64,000 nt of DNA from Larus michahellis (GCF_964199755.1 NC_133903.1:5907001-5971000), one strand, 5' to 3'; positions 1-15,300 are shown, counted from the first letter of the stretch. Notes: a model not told the origin generated them from the sequence alone. Program-made: numbers and translations.

Positions 1-3000
1 GGTGATCTTAATACATTCATTTTTCCTCCTTCAGGAAGATGGTTGCTGACACTGTAAGGCAGGTTGTTTGAGCTCATCTTGCTGCAAATGTAGTTACTAA
101 ATGATTCAGCATGATACCGTACCCACGCATTTTAGCAATATTGATGAATTCATTACCCTTCTGTTAGCTGATGGATGTTAATGGGCTAGAATTTCTTCTG
201 TGCATTTGGACTAGATGGAATGCTCTTGAAAAATTATGAGAAAATGGAGTGGGCGAATTTTTAAGTCGCTTTCTTGTTCTGTTTATAAATCTAAAGAGAG
301 AGAATGTTTTTAATGACTTGCTTTAAAACAGTGGTTAAAAGAATAATCAACAGTGCAGGGATATCGGGCAGCTATGGGAGGTACAAATAGTAGTAGTACT
401 ACACGGGATTTACTTGCCCTTTTTTTTTTTTTTTTCCTAACGTCTCAAGCTATAATCTACTGCTTCAGAAATATCAGAGGCTTGAATTTTGGATTACACG
501 TGGTAGGTATTGTCTTCTACAGTTGGACTCCTTACAGTGTATATGGAGTCTTGAGGACATACACAGAGTTGCTGACTGCAGAGTATCAAAGCTAAGAGGG
601 TATAACGTGTTCTCTGTAAGAGCCCACTGGAAGAAAATGACCTTTAATGATGGAACAGGCACAGATGCTTTTTAGTAACAAGTCTTTGTCATCCTCTTTG
701 AGAAGAGCAAGCTATCTCCCACTCAAATAATTTTCCGTCTAAATATCCAGAATAGATAAGAGAGTAGGTAGAATATTACTGCTGAAGGATAGGTTCAGAA
801 GGATAGAGGAATTGTTATGATGACAGCTGAAAATTTCTGTGTATCTGCATGGGAGAATGTGGGATTCACTGGCATCTTCAAGCCAGACTTTTTTTTTTTC
901 TTAATTCCAAAAAAAATCGTCAAAATAAAATAAACCAAAATAGTAACAAATCTTTGCATTTGTGTATAGGGATGATTCTTGCTAGTACCTGAATCAAGGA
1001 ATTGGAAAGTTTTAAGTCGGATAATGAGGGAAAATCCTTACATCATATGTGTTGTGTTTGGGCTTTTTTTTTTGTGGTGTGGTTGATGAACTTGAAAATA
1101 TAGCTCAAAATCAGGAACTGGGGCAGCACAGAAGTAGACCAAAGTGACTAGCAGTATTTTTGAGTGCTGTTTCATGGTAAGCAAAACCCAGTCTAAATCC
1201 AGGCTGCTGATGGCAGGGTTGTTTTGTCCTCTCCTCTGGTTGCACGTACTTTCTGCTCAGCAGTGCTCCTTTGGATGGAATTGCTTTTCCTGCTGAGGTG
1301 GTGATGTTAGACAGCTCTGTTAGGAAGAGAGAAGAGAGGTAGGGTTGTTTTGGAAAACATTTTGGAAACTGTGTGCACAGTATGAAAAGGTAAAAGATAT
1401 GGAGGAATAAGAGGGAAAGCTGAACAGCGAGTGCGCGGACAGCTATCTTAAGATGTTATCCAATTTTGAAAGAGTAGAGGACCAAATTTTCTTCTTTTCT
1501 GGGGCGGTCTTCAACATGAAACAAAATGAATGTGTTACTGTTACTAGCAGCTATGTAATAAAAGGAGATTTCCCAGAAAACCCAGTTGCAGTTCTTGCGC
1601 TGTTACCTGCTGAAAGCAAACCCCAAATCTAAACCATCGTCTCTGACTTTACCACCAATTTGAGCATTCAAGGTGCAGCCTTACGTTTTGCCTTCTGAAA
1701 TGTAACTGTAGATTGCTGTTGAAATGAATGTTACTTCCTGTATTTGTGGTGTACTTCAAAGTAATTAGAGTGACCTTGGGAGTAATTGGTTCCGTGACCT
1801 GATGTGTCAGAAAACCCAGCGATCCATCTCCCCCTTGCCTCCCCCGGTTTGTTGTACCAGCTCACTGAACTGATTCTATCTCGAGATCTGGCGTGAGGGG
1901 CAGGGAGGTGGCGTGTGAGGCAGAGTGGGTAGGAGCCGGACCTGCCTTCAGCAGCCCTCAGCCAGCTGAGAATCGAGTGTAACGTGAAGCCACATCCTCA
2001 GTTCCTCTCTGAGCCCGATTGCTGACAGTAAAGGCTAGTGTAAAACCTGGGGTTTGGCCAAAACATTCCTCCAGTGGGGTGCATAGAGGATTTTAGGATA
2101 TATGTTTCATGCTTTACAATTTTATAGCGACCTAATTAGTCATGAGCATACAACTGCATGTAGCTTAATTTCTGAGGGTTAAAGCAACCTTATATTAATT
2201 GTTACCAGTTATAATAGTTATTTTAAGATCATGTGTGATGAGTGTGCAAGTATGGTGGCTGTGAGGGATAGCACTTGACGTTTTATGCTGTGAATGGCCA
2301 TCAATAAATGCAGGTAGGATATTAAATCAGTCTCCTTTTTTTTTTTTTTTTGCAGGCTTGTAGTTTGTGCTAGCAGCCAGATACACTTAACAATTTAAAT
2401 TGAAGAAACTAGTAGTGTTTTGCATGTATAGACGGATATGGCTTTGCAGATCTTGCACTGTTCCTTGAACGATCCTTTTTATTAGAAATTCACGTCATAA
2501 AGTAAAAGCATTAATTAGTCTCTCAGCTTTTACCAGTAGTAACATGGAGAGTTAACCTTTTTTTTTTTTTTTCTTCCCTCTGATCTTTGTCATGATGAAC
2601 ATTTGCCTTTGGCCTACTGAATGTATTAATGTGGTTTCATGTCTGTGGTGTGTAGGTGGATAGGAGAAACTGCACACGGTGACGTCTGCTTCATAATAAT
2701 AAAGTGCAAACTGAATTTAGTTAATGAAATCATTGAGTAATTGTAAGTAGCAGGTACCTTCCCAAAATATCAATGGTACATGTATCAATGATGCGTGAGC
2801 GCAGATATATATGAATATAGTAGTTCTTGTCAGCTTTGAATTTTAAAAATTGCAATTGCGTAAGAAAACACTGTGGCTTAAGGAATGTAGCTAACACTTT
2901 GTGGTCTTGAAAGATTTAGGTTGTGTTATTTGCAGTTCCTCCTGTGTTCAAGCTGCTCTATCAGGGCTCTGAGCTCTTGGGAAAGAAGATATAATGGCTT

Positions 3001-6000
3001 CCCTTTGGCAGGTGCCTGTCACCCAGTAAGCAGCCTAAGTGACAAGGCTGGGCTTTTCTAATTAGTAATAGATTCTTAGACACATCGTCTGGCAAGAATA
3101 TCAGATATCTTCCTCCCTTCCAAGATGAAAATACAGAAGGAGAGAAGAGTCTCCTGCTGTCATTAATTCAGTTGAAAATGCTTCTCAAATATTCCCAGGA
3201 AACTGTATTTATTTCAGAGTGTTACCTTCTTAAGGCACACACTGTATACTTTTTTATTTTTCTTTTTTTTTTTCCTATTCTATTTGTGAGAATAAAAGAC
3301 TAAGTGCTTTCATTCAAGTAGGTAATCCCCAGAGAACAAATTCCTTGTGAGAGTTTGGGTAGGTATTTTCACTGCCGTGTTGGATTAATTTGCATTTAGA
3401 ATTTCTGGTTCAGTGCGTAATGGCTTGACCTTACGCAGTTTTGTAATTCTGCAATATCGAGTTATTCATTACACATCCGGTACTTGCTGTATTACTAGTG
3501 AAAAAAAACACCTGAGATCTGCTGCGTAAAATGCGGGTAGTACTGCTGATGACACTTGACCCAGCCATAGGGGGAGGAATGTGTTACTTTTAAAGAGATG
3601 TTGTCAAAGCTTGTAATCCTAAAATTAGACCTCCAGTCTAGGTCGGATTTGGATTGTTTGTGGTGATCTGCATGGCTCTTAGAGAGGCTGTCCCCTTTCG
3701 CAGCTCTTCAGAGCATATTTGCAGTTGCTTCCGACAGTGTCAATAATTCCAGCTGCGTTATGGGCTGCGAAGTCAAATGTAATTGTGAATGTCAAAGCAG
3801 CAGCAACTCTGGCTTGGTGGGTCCCCCAGTAAAGTGGCCAGGTAGCACTGCCGTGTTCTTGGCTGCGAGACAGAAGTTACATTTCTGCTCCTTCCCCTGC
3901 TTTCTTAGACTCTGTGAGTAATGAGATAAGCTCTCCATTGATCTCAAATACTGCCCTGGTAATTTAAGTAGACATGTAGTAAGAAAAGGTGTTCTAGAGA
4001 GAACTTAAACAAATTTGTGTCTGTAAATCTCTTTTACAGCTAAATGGCCACACAAGCTGGAGTTAGTTTTTCTCTGTGAGTCTGAGGCATGACTGTAAAA
4101 TCAGTGTAGAATCTAACCTTGGGATTCATGAATATGCATAAATTTGAAGGAGAATTGTCTTTCAGCATTAACTCTTTATTTAAAGAAATAATTTGGCCAC
4201 CTGCTGTCTCTGAAAGCTGACCTTGTTCTCTCATTTGTAAAAGGGAGTGGAAAGCTTCCAAAACTTTTAATTTTGAACCATTTCCTCTTCTCAGAAATTA
4301 CACTGAAGAAGACAAGCATTTAAGCCGTGAAAAATGGAAATTAAACCTTTCTTCTGGAGTTAACCCTGTTCTTTAAACCACTTGCCAATCTGTATTTGTA
4401 ACTCATTTCCTAAATAACTTTGAAGGTTGAGGAAGGGCATTGATGGTAATTTCAGTGTCTTCATTTTACTGTTTTATTCACATGAATTGCTGTTTTCTCC
4501 GCTGTACAATAGCGAGAGAGAGCTAATAAGTGTGGTACTTGTTGGCTTTTATGTATAGTGCCAAGCTTCTTCGCTTCTCTTAGTGCTCTTCTCCAAATGG
4601 CCACAATGTATACTTGCCCCTCTTCCTGTTTGGTTTTGGGAATAATATTTGTATTACAGTAGGATATTATATCATAGACAGTGTAATGATGGCCTCTGGT
4701 CATCCAGTTATTCTGTAAGAATTATTTATGAATAGGGGGAAAAAAAGCAAAAGAGAATTAACTAAGTTTGAAAATTTCTCTAGCAGTGTGGGATCTAGTA
4801 TGAGAAAAATGTCTTTACTATAATTTTTTTCTGGATTATTATATTCCTGAATTTTAAATAAGGCTTGTGCTAAATTTTTGTCAAAGATTTCTGGTTCCTG
4901 TTTGTAGAAAACAAAACTTTCTAAGTGTACAGTGGGTTTACATTTGTACACATAACGAACTATCACAAGAAAACTAGGATGTGAATTTACAGTGGCAGGC
5001 AATGGGAATCCTTCTTCTTTGCCAAAAATAGAAGCTGACTTATTGTAACGATTGGGGTTGTGTTTGAGTGTGCGCTTTTTGCTCTGTGCAGGTGCGGTGT
5101 CAGTGTCTGTCTGTCTGGGGGAACTTCTTCCTTAGTCAGCATCTGGCACCGCTTTCCTCTTAGCCTGGTTCTTTGCAGACTGGCAAGAAGCTCTCTCCAG
5201 GCCCTGGGTTCTCCGATTTATCCTGGAATACAGGTCCCCGAGGATCCCCTGCCTCTATCACTCCATCCTCATAGCAAGGAGGACAGATCTCTAGCTATTT
5301 GTGTGTGTTCAAACCCTAGAGGTAAGGCACGTGCTTTGGCTTTAGACACATTGGAACTTCTCATAGCAGCTGCTTCAGAACGTCTTGGGTAGGAGAGGAT
5401 TTTGGTGGCTCCTTAAGGCTTTATATTTTACTCATGTTCCTTTGAAATTATAGTGGGGTGGAAGTATCCCACATGGTACTGTCTGGATCCCTTGATACTG
5501 AGGGTGGGCTTTCATAACACAGAGCTGTTCAGTAGCACGGCTGGCTTGAGATAGCCCGCCTGTGCCCCCAGTGTTGCAGTGTTTTGGTCTCTTAGTTGCC
5601 AGCATAGCTTTGAGGACTCTCCTGTGAACTGAATAAGGGAACCTGCTCGAGCTGTTTGAGTGTATTTTCTGGTGATGACCACAAAAATCTCTGTGTAATT
5701 GCTGTATGAGTCTTTGGATATAAATTTGTAGTTATCTTTCCATGTATTTCGTGAAAGGGGGGATATTTTTACGTAATTAGAATGTCTGTAGAGACTGTCT
5801 CAAAATCACAGAATGACTGAATTAATAACTCTTATCAAAACTTCACTTTTTATGCATATTACTGACAGTAAATGTCTAATTTAACATGTATATTGTCTGT
5901 AATACTGTTAATTAAAATTGTATGCAAATTTCTGGTGAGCTGATTCTGTTAATGTTAATTTTCACACTTTTTGTTGCCCACTTGATATTGAAGGCTTTTC

Positions 6001-9000
6001 ATGTATTTCTGATGCATACTTAGCTGGACTATGTATATATTTACCTTCAGGCTTGCTATGAAGGGCGTTTTATCAGTACAGACAAACCCTGGTTTGAGTT
6101 TTACGTTCCAAAGATCTGAATGGATTCTGCTGAAAGCCTGTATATAGGTGGATTTGTATGGCTGTTTCTTTGAACTAAGTTTATTAAGGACTTTGTGGCT
6201 TGGCCTCATTTCTGTGTTAGTCTTAGCAAATTAAAGATGGTTTCCTCATGTAGATTTCATTTACTGAATTTAATCTCTTGTGAGAGAGAGCTGTTGAAGT
6301 TCAGACAAGAATTCCTTTCTGTCTGCACAGTCTATCTAAAAAAGCACCATGAGAATCCATCGGGGCTATTTGTGTAATAAAATTATTGGAACAGAAAAAA
6401 AGAAATGGGGTATTCCCATGGGGTTGCCCTTGATAGCACAGGTAAGCTTCACCCTCTTGTCTACAGCATTCTATGTTTGCTTTTCTATCTATTTAAAGAT
6501 GACTAGCTGCTTATAAAACAGAGAAAACGGCTTGTAGGGACGAGGGAGAGAAAATGATGAAGGCTCACCCAAAGTGAATAAGACTAACAGCTCCCTCTCC
6601 CCCTGCTTAACCATGTGAAGAAATTCTTTTCAAGCTGATCGCCTTTTTCCGGTTGTTAGAAAGGAATAGCAGCTTTAATCAACTAGTCTTACTTTCTGCT
6701 TTCTTTGCAACTGTACTGTTAAAAATGCAAACTCAGATTTTTGCTGAAGTTGCAAGTGCATTGTACTTCCTTGTGGTTTGTTGTGAGAAGTTAATTCACT
6801 GAGGTCTCTGGAAAAAAAAAAAAGTCTAAACTTTCTATGTGAGTATTTGATCATGCGTTAGAAATGGTTTCTTACTTTTATGCAGTAGGCATATTTGGCT
6901 TTTTGATCTCTTTAACCATAAGGTAGGCTGTTATGGTGTTCCACGACCTGTAATAATTAAGTAAAATGTGGTGTAGAAGCAGAGCGTTTGTAAAGCAAAT
7001 ATTGAAGGGCATACAGAGTTCTCAGTGAGGGTTACTGCTGCTGCTAAAATAGTTATCTCAACAACTAGATTGGGAGGGGGAATAAAAAAAATCCATCATC
7101 TTTCCACCCCAGTCATCCTTTGTGTTTTTAATAGAGTGAAATGAAGTTTAGAGTAAATAGTCTTAAGTGGGTTAAAAGTAGAAAAGGATTAGAAAACATG
7201 TCTTTCCATCAAGAAAAGGAAAAAATAGACATTATTGTGATTCTTGTTAAATGCCTTTGTTTCCATGAATCAAAGATGTGAAGGTAAAGAATCACGCCAG
7301 CAAAATCTTTAATTTTCTGAAGAGTGAAAAATGTTCATTTCACTTAATCCAATGTATTATCTTCTTGAAATGTTTGCTCTGCGTTTGTTTTTCCAAAACA
7401 CTACTCCAGACTTACTCTCTGCTAGTAGCCTTCTTTGGGAGCTTCACCCTCGCAAAGCTTCCGGGCTGGGGAATGGGGCTGCCGGAATTGGGGCCTCCTG
7501 CACACATATGTGCTTCGAGCTCATGTGCTTTAGGGGTCTAGCTTTGTTGGTAATTTAACTAATAAATCCCAAACATAAACCCAAGTGTTTCCCAAATATA
7601 GGGCTCTCTCCAAACCATTTCTGCTCTCGGTGAGGCTGTCATTTTTATTCTGCTTCTTGCCCATGCTTTGCAGCAAAACCACGAATGTTTTTCCTTCATT
7701 TTGCTACAGCCCGTATGGAGAGCACAGCGGGGCCTTGTGTCCTGACATCGTTTGGTTTCTTCTCTGAAACCAGGTGTGCAGGTTCCTGGTGTGTGTAGTG
7801 TAGTTGGTCGTAATGAAGGCTCTTCACTCTCTGGTGCTGTTTTTTGGAGCTTGACAGCTTTATGTTATGTTTAATTGGCTCCTCCAAAAGTGAGGCCAGA
7901 GTTGGATGGGTCTTGCACTTCTCACGGTCTGCCTTGCAGCAAAGCTTGTCACCGTGTCGCTGCGCAGCCTGATCAGCTCTCTGGTTTGACAGAAAACAAA
8001 CTAGTGCTAAAAAGCTGATTTTCTACAAGATTTTAAGTTGATTGGTTTTACTGTGCTGTTGTGTAATTGCTAGATTTGAGGCAAGAGAGAGAAAGGGGAA
8101 GTGGCCGGAGGGTTGGGAGGCCACTGGGTTCGCTGCTGGCTTACCATTAGCTTGGGGTGGCATGCGAAATTGCACCCTGATTGTCCATGTGCCTGCTTAT
8201 GTTGTGATTGTGATTAATTCTTCAGGTATTTATTTCATTGGCCAAAGTTGGTGGTGTTTAGGACTAGGAGGTGTTCTCATGTACTGTAAAATTTACTTCT
8301 CCGTATATCATGTGTGGTATTACAATGATTTTTTTTTTTTCCAAAAGCTTGTGAAGTTGTAACAAGTAATAAAGCAAACATCTCTTTTTTTTTTTTTTTT
8401 TTCTTTTTTTGTTGGGGAGGTACCCATAGGTGAGGCAATTGCTTGTATTACTTGACTTTTAAAGATATTTTTGTAAGGTCTCCCATCCCTGGCCTTTAAA
8501 GAAACTAAACTGTCATAAGACAAGAATGTTTTTCATAGATTTACAGTGGGTTAAAAGACAGGAAACGGGGTTAGGAGTAAATGGTTGGTTCTCACAGTGA
8601 AGGGTTATTCCCAGTGAAGTGTCCTGCCAGAGATAAGTGCTCTTGCAAATATTCCCTTTTTCAAATCTCTTCTAAATAATAAGATGGCCAAATTGAACCA
8701 AAGCAGTCAAATTTGAAATGAATCTTGACTTGAAAGGGAGGGAGAAAGACTGGTATCAGCTGAGTGATAAAATGGCAGATGAAGTAGCCTCGATGCATTT
8801 GTGCAGGGAGAGGAAATGACCCTGGTTTCATGCGCACAAGGCACAGCTACCAGAAGGCAAACAGACTTTTAGGAAGTATTTGATAAAGAATGGGAAATCC
8901 TAAGCAGTAAATGACTATGTTGTGTATTACTGCCAAGTCTGAAATGTAGAGTGCTTGGAACTGTGTGTATATCAAGAAATAGAAGTGTAATAGATGGAAA

Positions 9001-11709
9001 GACATCAGGGATGATGGGGGGGGAGGAGATACGGAGCAGCTGCTAAATACAGGGACTGAATTTCAGGAGATGATCCTCAGTTCAGAAGATGGCTGGTTTC
9101 GATAAAATCATGAGTGACATAAAGAAGCTGAAGGTGGCTTGCTCTTTGTTTAGAAGCATGCCCTCTGCCTACAGCTCAGGGAATAAGTGTCCAAGTTTAA
9201 AATAAGTTGAAGCACTTGTTTGTGCAGTGTGATCACTGCACGGCTGTTGCGTACTTCTGAGGGTGAAACGGGAAATACAAGTGGCTTCAAAAAAGCAGTT
9301 GGTAGAAAAACCGTGCCCATCGCTGGCTGGAGAGCCTCCACCACAGGTTGAATTTAAGATACCGAAGCTGCGGATAATATAAAGCAAGGGAATATGTATG
9401 TTCTTTACTCTTTACATGAGGATTTGTGTCTGAGGATGTTGGGCTTGGTGGACATCTTATCTAACTGGTTTCGGAGGTTTCGTAGTTCTCATGTTTTTGA
9501 TTTTTCATGTTTTGATTTTCATGCTCAGTCCTTACCGGGGTGTTGCATTTTTCTGATCTGGGGTCCATATCGTCAGTATAGCTGTGTTCATGTTTAGGTT
9601 GGCATGTGTATCCTCTGCTGGCTCCGGTTTTACCAGCTAAAGGTTATTGCCTGCAGCCTGCTCTCAGTTCTTTGTGACCATCTTTCTACCAGCTGCTGCC
9701 ACCTCCTTTGGATAACTTGTTACAGTTTGTCTGTGAACGTGCCTTAATCCATTATTGACAAAAAAAATGGTTTGGGTTAAATAAGCGGGATGTGTGTCTG
9801 TTTGGCGGGAGGTTAATTTCTTTTAACTGGTGTCTCAGCTTTTTGAGCGTAATGCACTAGAGAGTGACCGATCACAAGGGCAGGTGAGCCAGCACGTTTG
9901 AACAATGTTAACTTCTGGAGCGAAGCAGCAGTCATGAGCACCCGTGAATGTTTATATAGGATCATCCTTTTCAAATTCTGGGTTTATCATGCACAAACCT
10001 GTGAATGCCCCAGGAGAAGATGCCCCTTTTTATTTCCGTTGCTAGTAGCCGTCTGACAATAGATCAACACTCTTCTACAGCTGGTTTTAAATATTGGGGA
10101 AAACAGCAGGGTGATGCAGTTTACCTGAAGTTTAGTGTTCATCTCATTTAAAGTTGATTTTGCATGATGCCATAATGGTGTTTTATTCTGTCAAAAATTA
10201 ACTTTAGTGAAACAAAATAAAATACAGTAACTTAATAGGCCTGTTCTGTGGTAGTTTAACTTGTCCTGAATGGTTTTCTAGGAAGGGTATATGCCTTTTA
10301 TGCTGAGAAAGTCATTATAGAGCTGCATGTTGTCCAAGTTGACAATTCTGTTTTTGTTCTTAATGGCACGGTAGTAACTTGAAGAATGATAACGACATTA
10401 GTCTTGAAATCCGTGCTTTCCTTCTCTCCCCGTCTTTTGTAAGTGATACTGTTGCTTCTTGGGAGTGTTTGGAGAAACCTTGTTAGAGGACATCTTGAAT
10501 GCACGAGCTCTATTAATGTGGCAAGTTCTGTTACAGAATTAGTGCTTCGTGTTCACGCAACTGGTGAATATCAAAGGCTATTCTGTGTTAATGTAATAGC
10601 AAAATCTGCCAGTTTACTCGAGTAATGTATTCTAAAGCTTAATAGGCCTCTGTTTACTTGAAACACTGACCTTAAATAAATAACTGAAACAGCTTTCCCG
10701 CTTCAGAGCTTGTCCTTGGGTTTTCTTGCCAGTCATTTTGGTTTTACAATCCCATTTTCATATAATTAAAAATTCTTCTGTGATGTGTGAAAGACACACA
10801 GAGCAGAAACTGGAGATCTGATGAGAGTCGTCAAATGTGCAAAGTAAATACATTTGGAAAAAAAAGTTCCCCTCTAATCTGCTTAGCATTAAAGGTCACC
10901 TTCAGTTGGAATGCGTCGTTCTGGTGCTCGGTTCTCTTCCCTAGGCCTCACCTGAAGGCAGAGCACTGTTCAAGATCTCTGCCCTGAAACTGAGCCTGCT
11001 TTAAACTTACCTGAGGTTTCAGAAATCTCTTGGTTAATTTTTAGGAAGTTTGCTTATTCTCTCAGTATGCAGATTCCTACAGCAATGGTAGCAAACTGCT
11101 AAGGGAAGCTAATGGCTTCTAAGGAGGAAATTTCCAATGCAGTTTTGTCTCAGCTCTGCAAGCTAGCATTGTAATTTCTGTAATTAGAAATTCTAGGTAG
11201 GTTTTACCTTGTTGGAAACTAAATCCATAAGTCCTTTCTTGGACTTTGTTTCTGTTTTGCTTTTCAAATTTTGCATTTGCATCAGCATGGTTGTTTCCTT
11301 GCTTTTGTCTTGTTCAGCAGTTCAGGTTTTTAATCTTTGGTGTTTAATATTACTTGTTGTTTATACAACAAGAGCAAGTTGTTTTCAAAATCAGATGTCC
11401 TGAAGAAATTGAGGGAGAAAATTAATCAGTTAACTCTAGCAAAATTTCTCAAAGGTGTCTATAAGATTGCTTTCCATGTAGGATTAATTAGAGACGCAAC
11501 TAACATGCTTTGTTTTCTTTCCTTACCCAGGTTATGCTTTTCGTTTTCTCATGTCATTCTCTTGAAGAGAGGAAATGATTGTAGTGGAACGTGTTACAAA
11601 TAAGCCACTGATACGGAGCCTTTGCAATTCAGAAACGTTCATAGAAGAGCAAATATAGCCCTTTTTTGTTTGTGTTCTGGAATCTGTCTTGTTAAAAAGG
11701 GAAATAAAA
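1..11709 (+). other. EPN2: EPN2 upstream intron / 5' non-coding region
   Basis: This AT-rich stretch precedes the EPN2 start codon and has no CpG island, so the EPN2 promoter is probably left of the window and this is mainly a large intron within the 5' UTR. Open frames here are short, contain many T-runs and resemble no protein I know. A 5' UTR splice acceptor must lie shortly before 11710; candidates are the pyrimidine-rich CAG near 11529 and a weaker AAG near 11700. Poly-T tracts (for example around 2337-2352 and 8385-8402) are the only repeats I can name. No transposon was recognised. Confidence 0.6.
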
Positions 11710-12304
11710 ATGACGACTTCGTCTATTAGACGGCAGATGAAGAACATTGTGAACAATTATTCAGAGGCCGAAATAAAAGTTCGGGAAGCGACCTCTAATG
11801 ACCCCTGGGGTCCCTCCAGTTCATTAATGACTGAAATAGCAGATCTGACTTACAATGTTGTGGCCTTTTCTGAAATTATGAGCATGATCTGGAAACGACT
11901 GAATGACCACGGCAAGAACTGGCGACATGTATACAAGGCCCTTACTCTGTTAGATTACCTGATTAAAACTGGTTCTGAGAGAGTGGCACAGCAGTGTAAA
12001 GAGAATATTTTTGCTATCCAGACGTTGAAAGATTTTCAGTATATTGATCGAGATGGTAAGGACCAGGGCATCAATGTGAGGGAGAAGTCCAAGCAGCTAG
12101 TATCTCTTCTGAAGGATGATGAGCGACTCAAGACAGAGAGGGCCCAAGCCCTGAAGACCAAAGAACGCATGGCTCAGGTGGCCACTGGAGTGGGTAGCAA
12201 TCAGATCACCTTCGGCCGAGGCTCCAGTCAGCCAAACCTATCCACCAGCTACTCAGAGCAAGAATATGGAAAGTCTGGAGGATCCCCAGCATCTTACCAT
12301 GGCT
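11710..12304 (+). CDS. EPN2: EPN2 coding exon 1: whole ENTH domain
   Basis: Encodes residues 1-198 plus one base of codon 199; the donor is GTAAGT at 12305. It carries the complete ENTH domain. The residues known from epsin-1 to contact the PtdIns(4,5)P2 headgroup are all visible at the same numbers: R7, R8, K11, R25, N30, R63, K69 and H73. Helix 0 forms when lipid is bound and inserts into the membrane. The exon ends in the EPN2-type linker SPASYHG. The reading frame runs on past the donor into intron sequence to a stop at about 12360, which is not coding. Confidence 0.95.
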
Positions 12305-15300
12305 GTAAGTATGAGCAAACACACATAAAAGAAGTTTGTTTTTTTTCCTTTTTCTTTTGAGAAATTGTTGTTTTCTGATTTGCCGTTAGGCATGAGAGTA
12401 AGTGGTGCCTATTAGGATGATTAATACGCTGACTGCAAGGGGCTTTTTGCAATGGTTGAGTCTTTGTAGGTCTGCTCCGTGGCAGTAATGTCTTCAAATG
12501 ACTGGTTAAATATTTGTTTTGTAGAGGATGTGTGTGCTGACGTAAATCAATTTAAAAAGCAGTTGTTTACTGTCAATTCCCAAAGGTAGCATTGTCAAGC
12601 TGCGTTTGCGAATGTGTTCCAGTGTTTGGTGTGGTAGGCGCCCGGTCTCAGTAGGGAGATTTTTAATGGAATTTTTGGTTTGTTTCTAGTTTTAAAAGGA
12701 GTGCTAGAAAATTTGTTGTGTTGAGGGTTTTTTTTGTTAAGTATAATTCAAGAAAAAATTAGAAATACAGAGTATTTCCTGGATCACTTTGTTAGATACT
12801 TTATGTTGCTGCTATTTTATTTTAGGAAGAATATTGGTATTTGATTTCCTTTATTGCTTGCTCAGCAGTTCTTGGTCGAGTAACTCTGAATATGTCGGTG
12901 TTTAAATATTTCTACTATCAGCATTTGGTATGCAAGTATCAGTACAAAATACTATATTTCATTCTTTAAAAAAATACAGTGATGTGGGAAGAATGGATTC
13001 TTTATACCACTGCTTGGGGGGACTCCCTGTCATGTTTGGAAGAGGCCTGGTTTGGCACTGAGTCCTCCTTAATATAAGTAATGATCTGATGAAAGCTGCT
13101 TTGGCTGGAATGTCAGTGGTTGTGGTCTAATTCTGAAGGAAAATCTTTTCTTTAAATGAATGCTTATAGTGTGTGGAGGACTGTAACTCAGCCAGTGTGG
13201 TGAATCGATTGAGCACCAGTTCTAAGAATCTTAAGTTTGTCGTGTCCTGTGTCCCAAAGTGCTTCTCTGATTATAAATACGCAAATGGTGTCAGTGCCCC
13301 TGACATATACAGGCATTTTCTGTGGAAGGCAGTAGGAGGTAGCAGGAAGAATCAAGCCAGGATGAAGAAAATCTCTGTCCATTTAAAGCTATAGAGAAGA
13401 GCAGGAAAAAATATTTTTTTTTTAAAAGGAAATATTTTTAGGATGCAGGGTTCAAAAAAAGTGCATGAAGGTTTCCAGGTATGAGAATTTTTATCTTGTC
13501 TCTGAAGTGGAATAACAGACATCTTAGTTTTTCTGTAATAACCATACTTGAGCATTGATTCAGTGTGACTTTTTAAAGACACCATGTATATTGTTATCAC
13601 AACAGTAACATTTTGGTTTTGAGGTATGTAGACCTCTGTTGACTACAACAAAAACTCTTAAATTAAGAGATAGCTTGAAATACTGGTGTTTTTAACTTAT
13701 GCTGATGGACTGCAATAGTAGTCACTAAGGTATGCTGAGCACACCTTTGGTTTGTTCCACAGGGTTATTTCTTCACCAGCTCTTAACTTTAATTAGTGCA
13801 TGTAACTATTGTTTGTCATGTTAAATGCTACCAGAGGCTTCAAACAATTCCATACAGCAGGATTGAGCAACGCAGGGTGTGTTTCTGAATTGTTGTTCCT
13901 TGGACGTTTTAAGAATTTTGATGGAGGACTAGATGTCAAGAAGCAAGTTTGATTATTCTTTCGGTACAAAGTGTTGATTTGCTGCATACTCCCATTTGCC
14001 TGTGTATGACTTTGCTGCATGTCTCTATTTGCAGGATTGGTTTTGAGGTAATGATTTCTTAATCTTTTTTTCTCCTCCCCCATAAGCATGTACCTAAGAA
14101 GCTTTAGAAATCTCAGGCTTCTTTTTTTCTTTAGGGTCTTCCTCTGTTGTAGACTCTACCGGACTTAATTATCTATCAGCAAAAATACAGATGGTTGTTA
14201 GTTTTTATGATCTGTATCTTTTGAAGCTTTAATATGTTTCTTGTGTGGTTTAATTGAGTATAGCAAAGCAAACCAGCACCTTCCAAAACAGCTGTGCTAA
14301 GTGCTTCTGATAATGGAAAAATTTCTGTAGAGAGCTTTGTTCTTTATCCTAGGAATTGAGGAAGGAGTTTCATCAAAATCCAGACATTTAATCTGTTACA
14401 TAAATGTAGGGTTATTTTTGTGCCTTCTGAATTTAATGGAAAAGATGCTTTTCATTATTTAAAGTGAAAGAGATTGTATCCATCATGTTTTCTTTTATTC
14501 TGTAACGATACCCTTCTCTTGTTCTGAAAATATGGATTCAGTAAAATATGTAAAAGGAATTAAGTTATGCTTAGCTCCTGGGAAATACTCTCCTTATAAC
14601 AGTTTTAAGATGCGGTTGCTGTAGTATATATTCTGGTAGAATTCTCTTTCATTCCTTTGAGCCTTTGAAGAGGAGATCAGAGCTATTTAGATTTGCAATC
14701 TATAGTGTGAGATTTGCCTATTTAAAATATATACATCCATCTTCTTTGCTAAATATTTAGCATGTCTTAGTAACATTCAAATATAAATAAAGTTTGGGGA
14801 GTGTAACAGCCTTTTTACCAACATAGATAAATAAAATGTTTTATCTCAGCGTTTTGGTATTAACAATTTTACTTCTCCTTGCTCGATGCAATGGGTGGGG
14901 ATTGCAGATTTTGAGAATTTGTAGCTGAATGCATTCCCTTTACTTGAAAAGATTGTTTGACTATAAAATCTTTCCTTTCTAATACTTCTTTTTCAGAGCG
15001 AAAGAAGCCTGAGCTGGCTGAAAGAGCTTAATAATTTCTCCAGTACAGATCACTAGGGGAACAAGTAACTTCCAGTGGATAATGTGTCAGGATTGTGCGT
15101 GAGGGATCTCTTCCCCCTTCTGTCAGTTACTGAAAGTGCACTATTGGGGAAGTCAGTGAACCATTTTTTCATTGAGTTTCTTCAGAATGTTGAATTAACT
15201 TCACTGTACAGCATTGACTGTAAACACTGCAATGCTCAAACTACTGCTCTTCTCTAGCTTCTTAAGCATAGTGTATGCTTGTATCTGAGAGTGCATGTAA

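Noticed and set aside
5060-5392. 110-codon frame in the EPN2 5' intron with acceptor-like CAG sites
   Set aside because: No similarity to known proteins and no compatible position in EPN2, whose ATG exon is complete at 11710.
14990-15031. TTTTTCAG acceptor-like site as a possible extra EPN2 exon
   Set aside because: Joined to the phase-1 end of exon 1 it creates an immediate TAG, and the following sequence has no epsin similarity.
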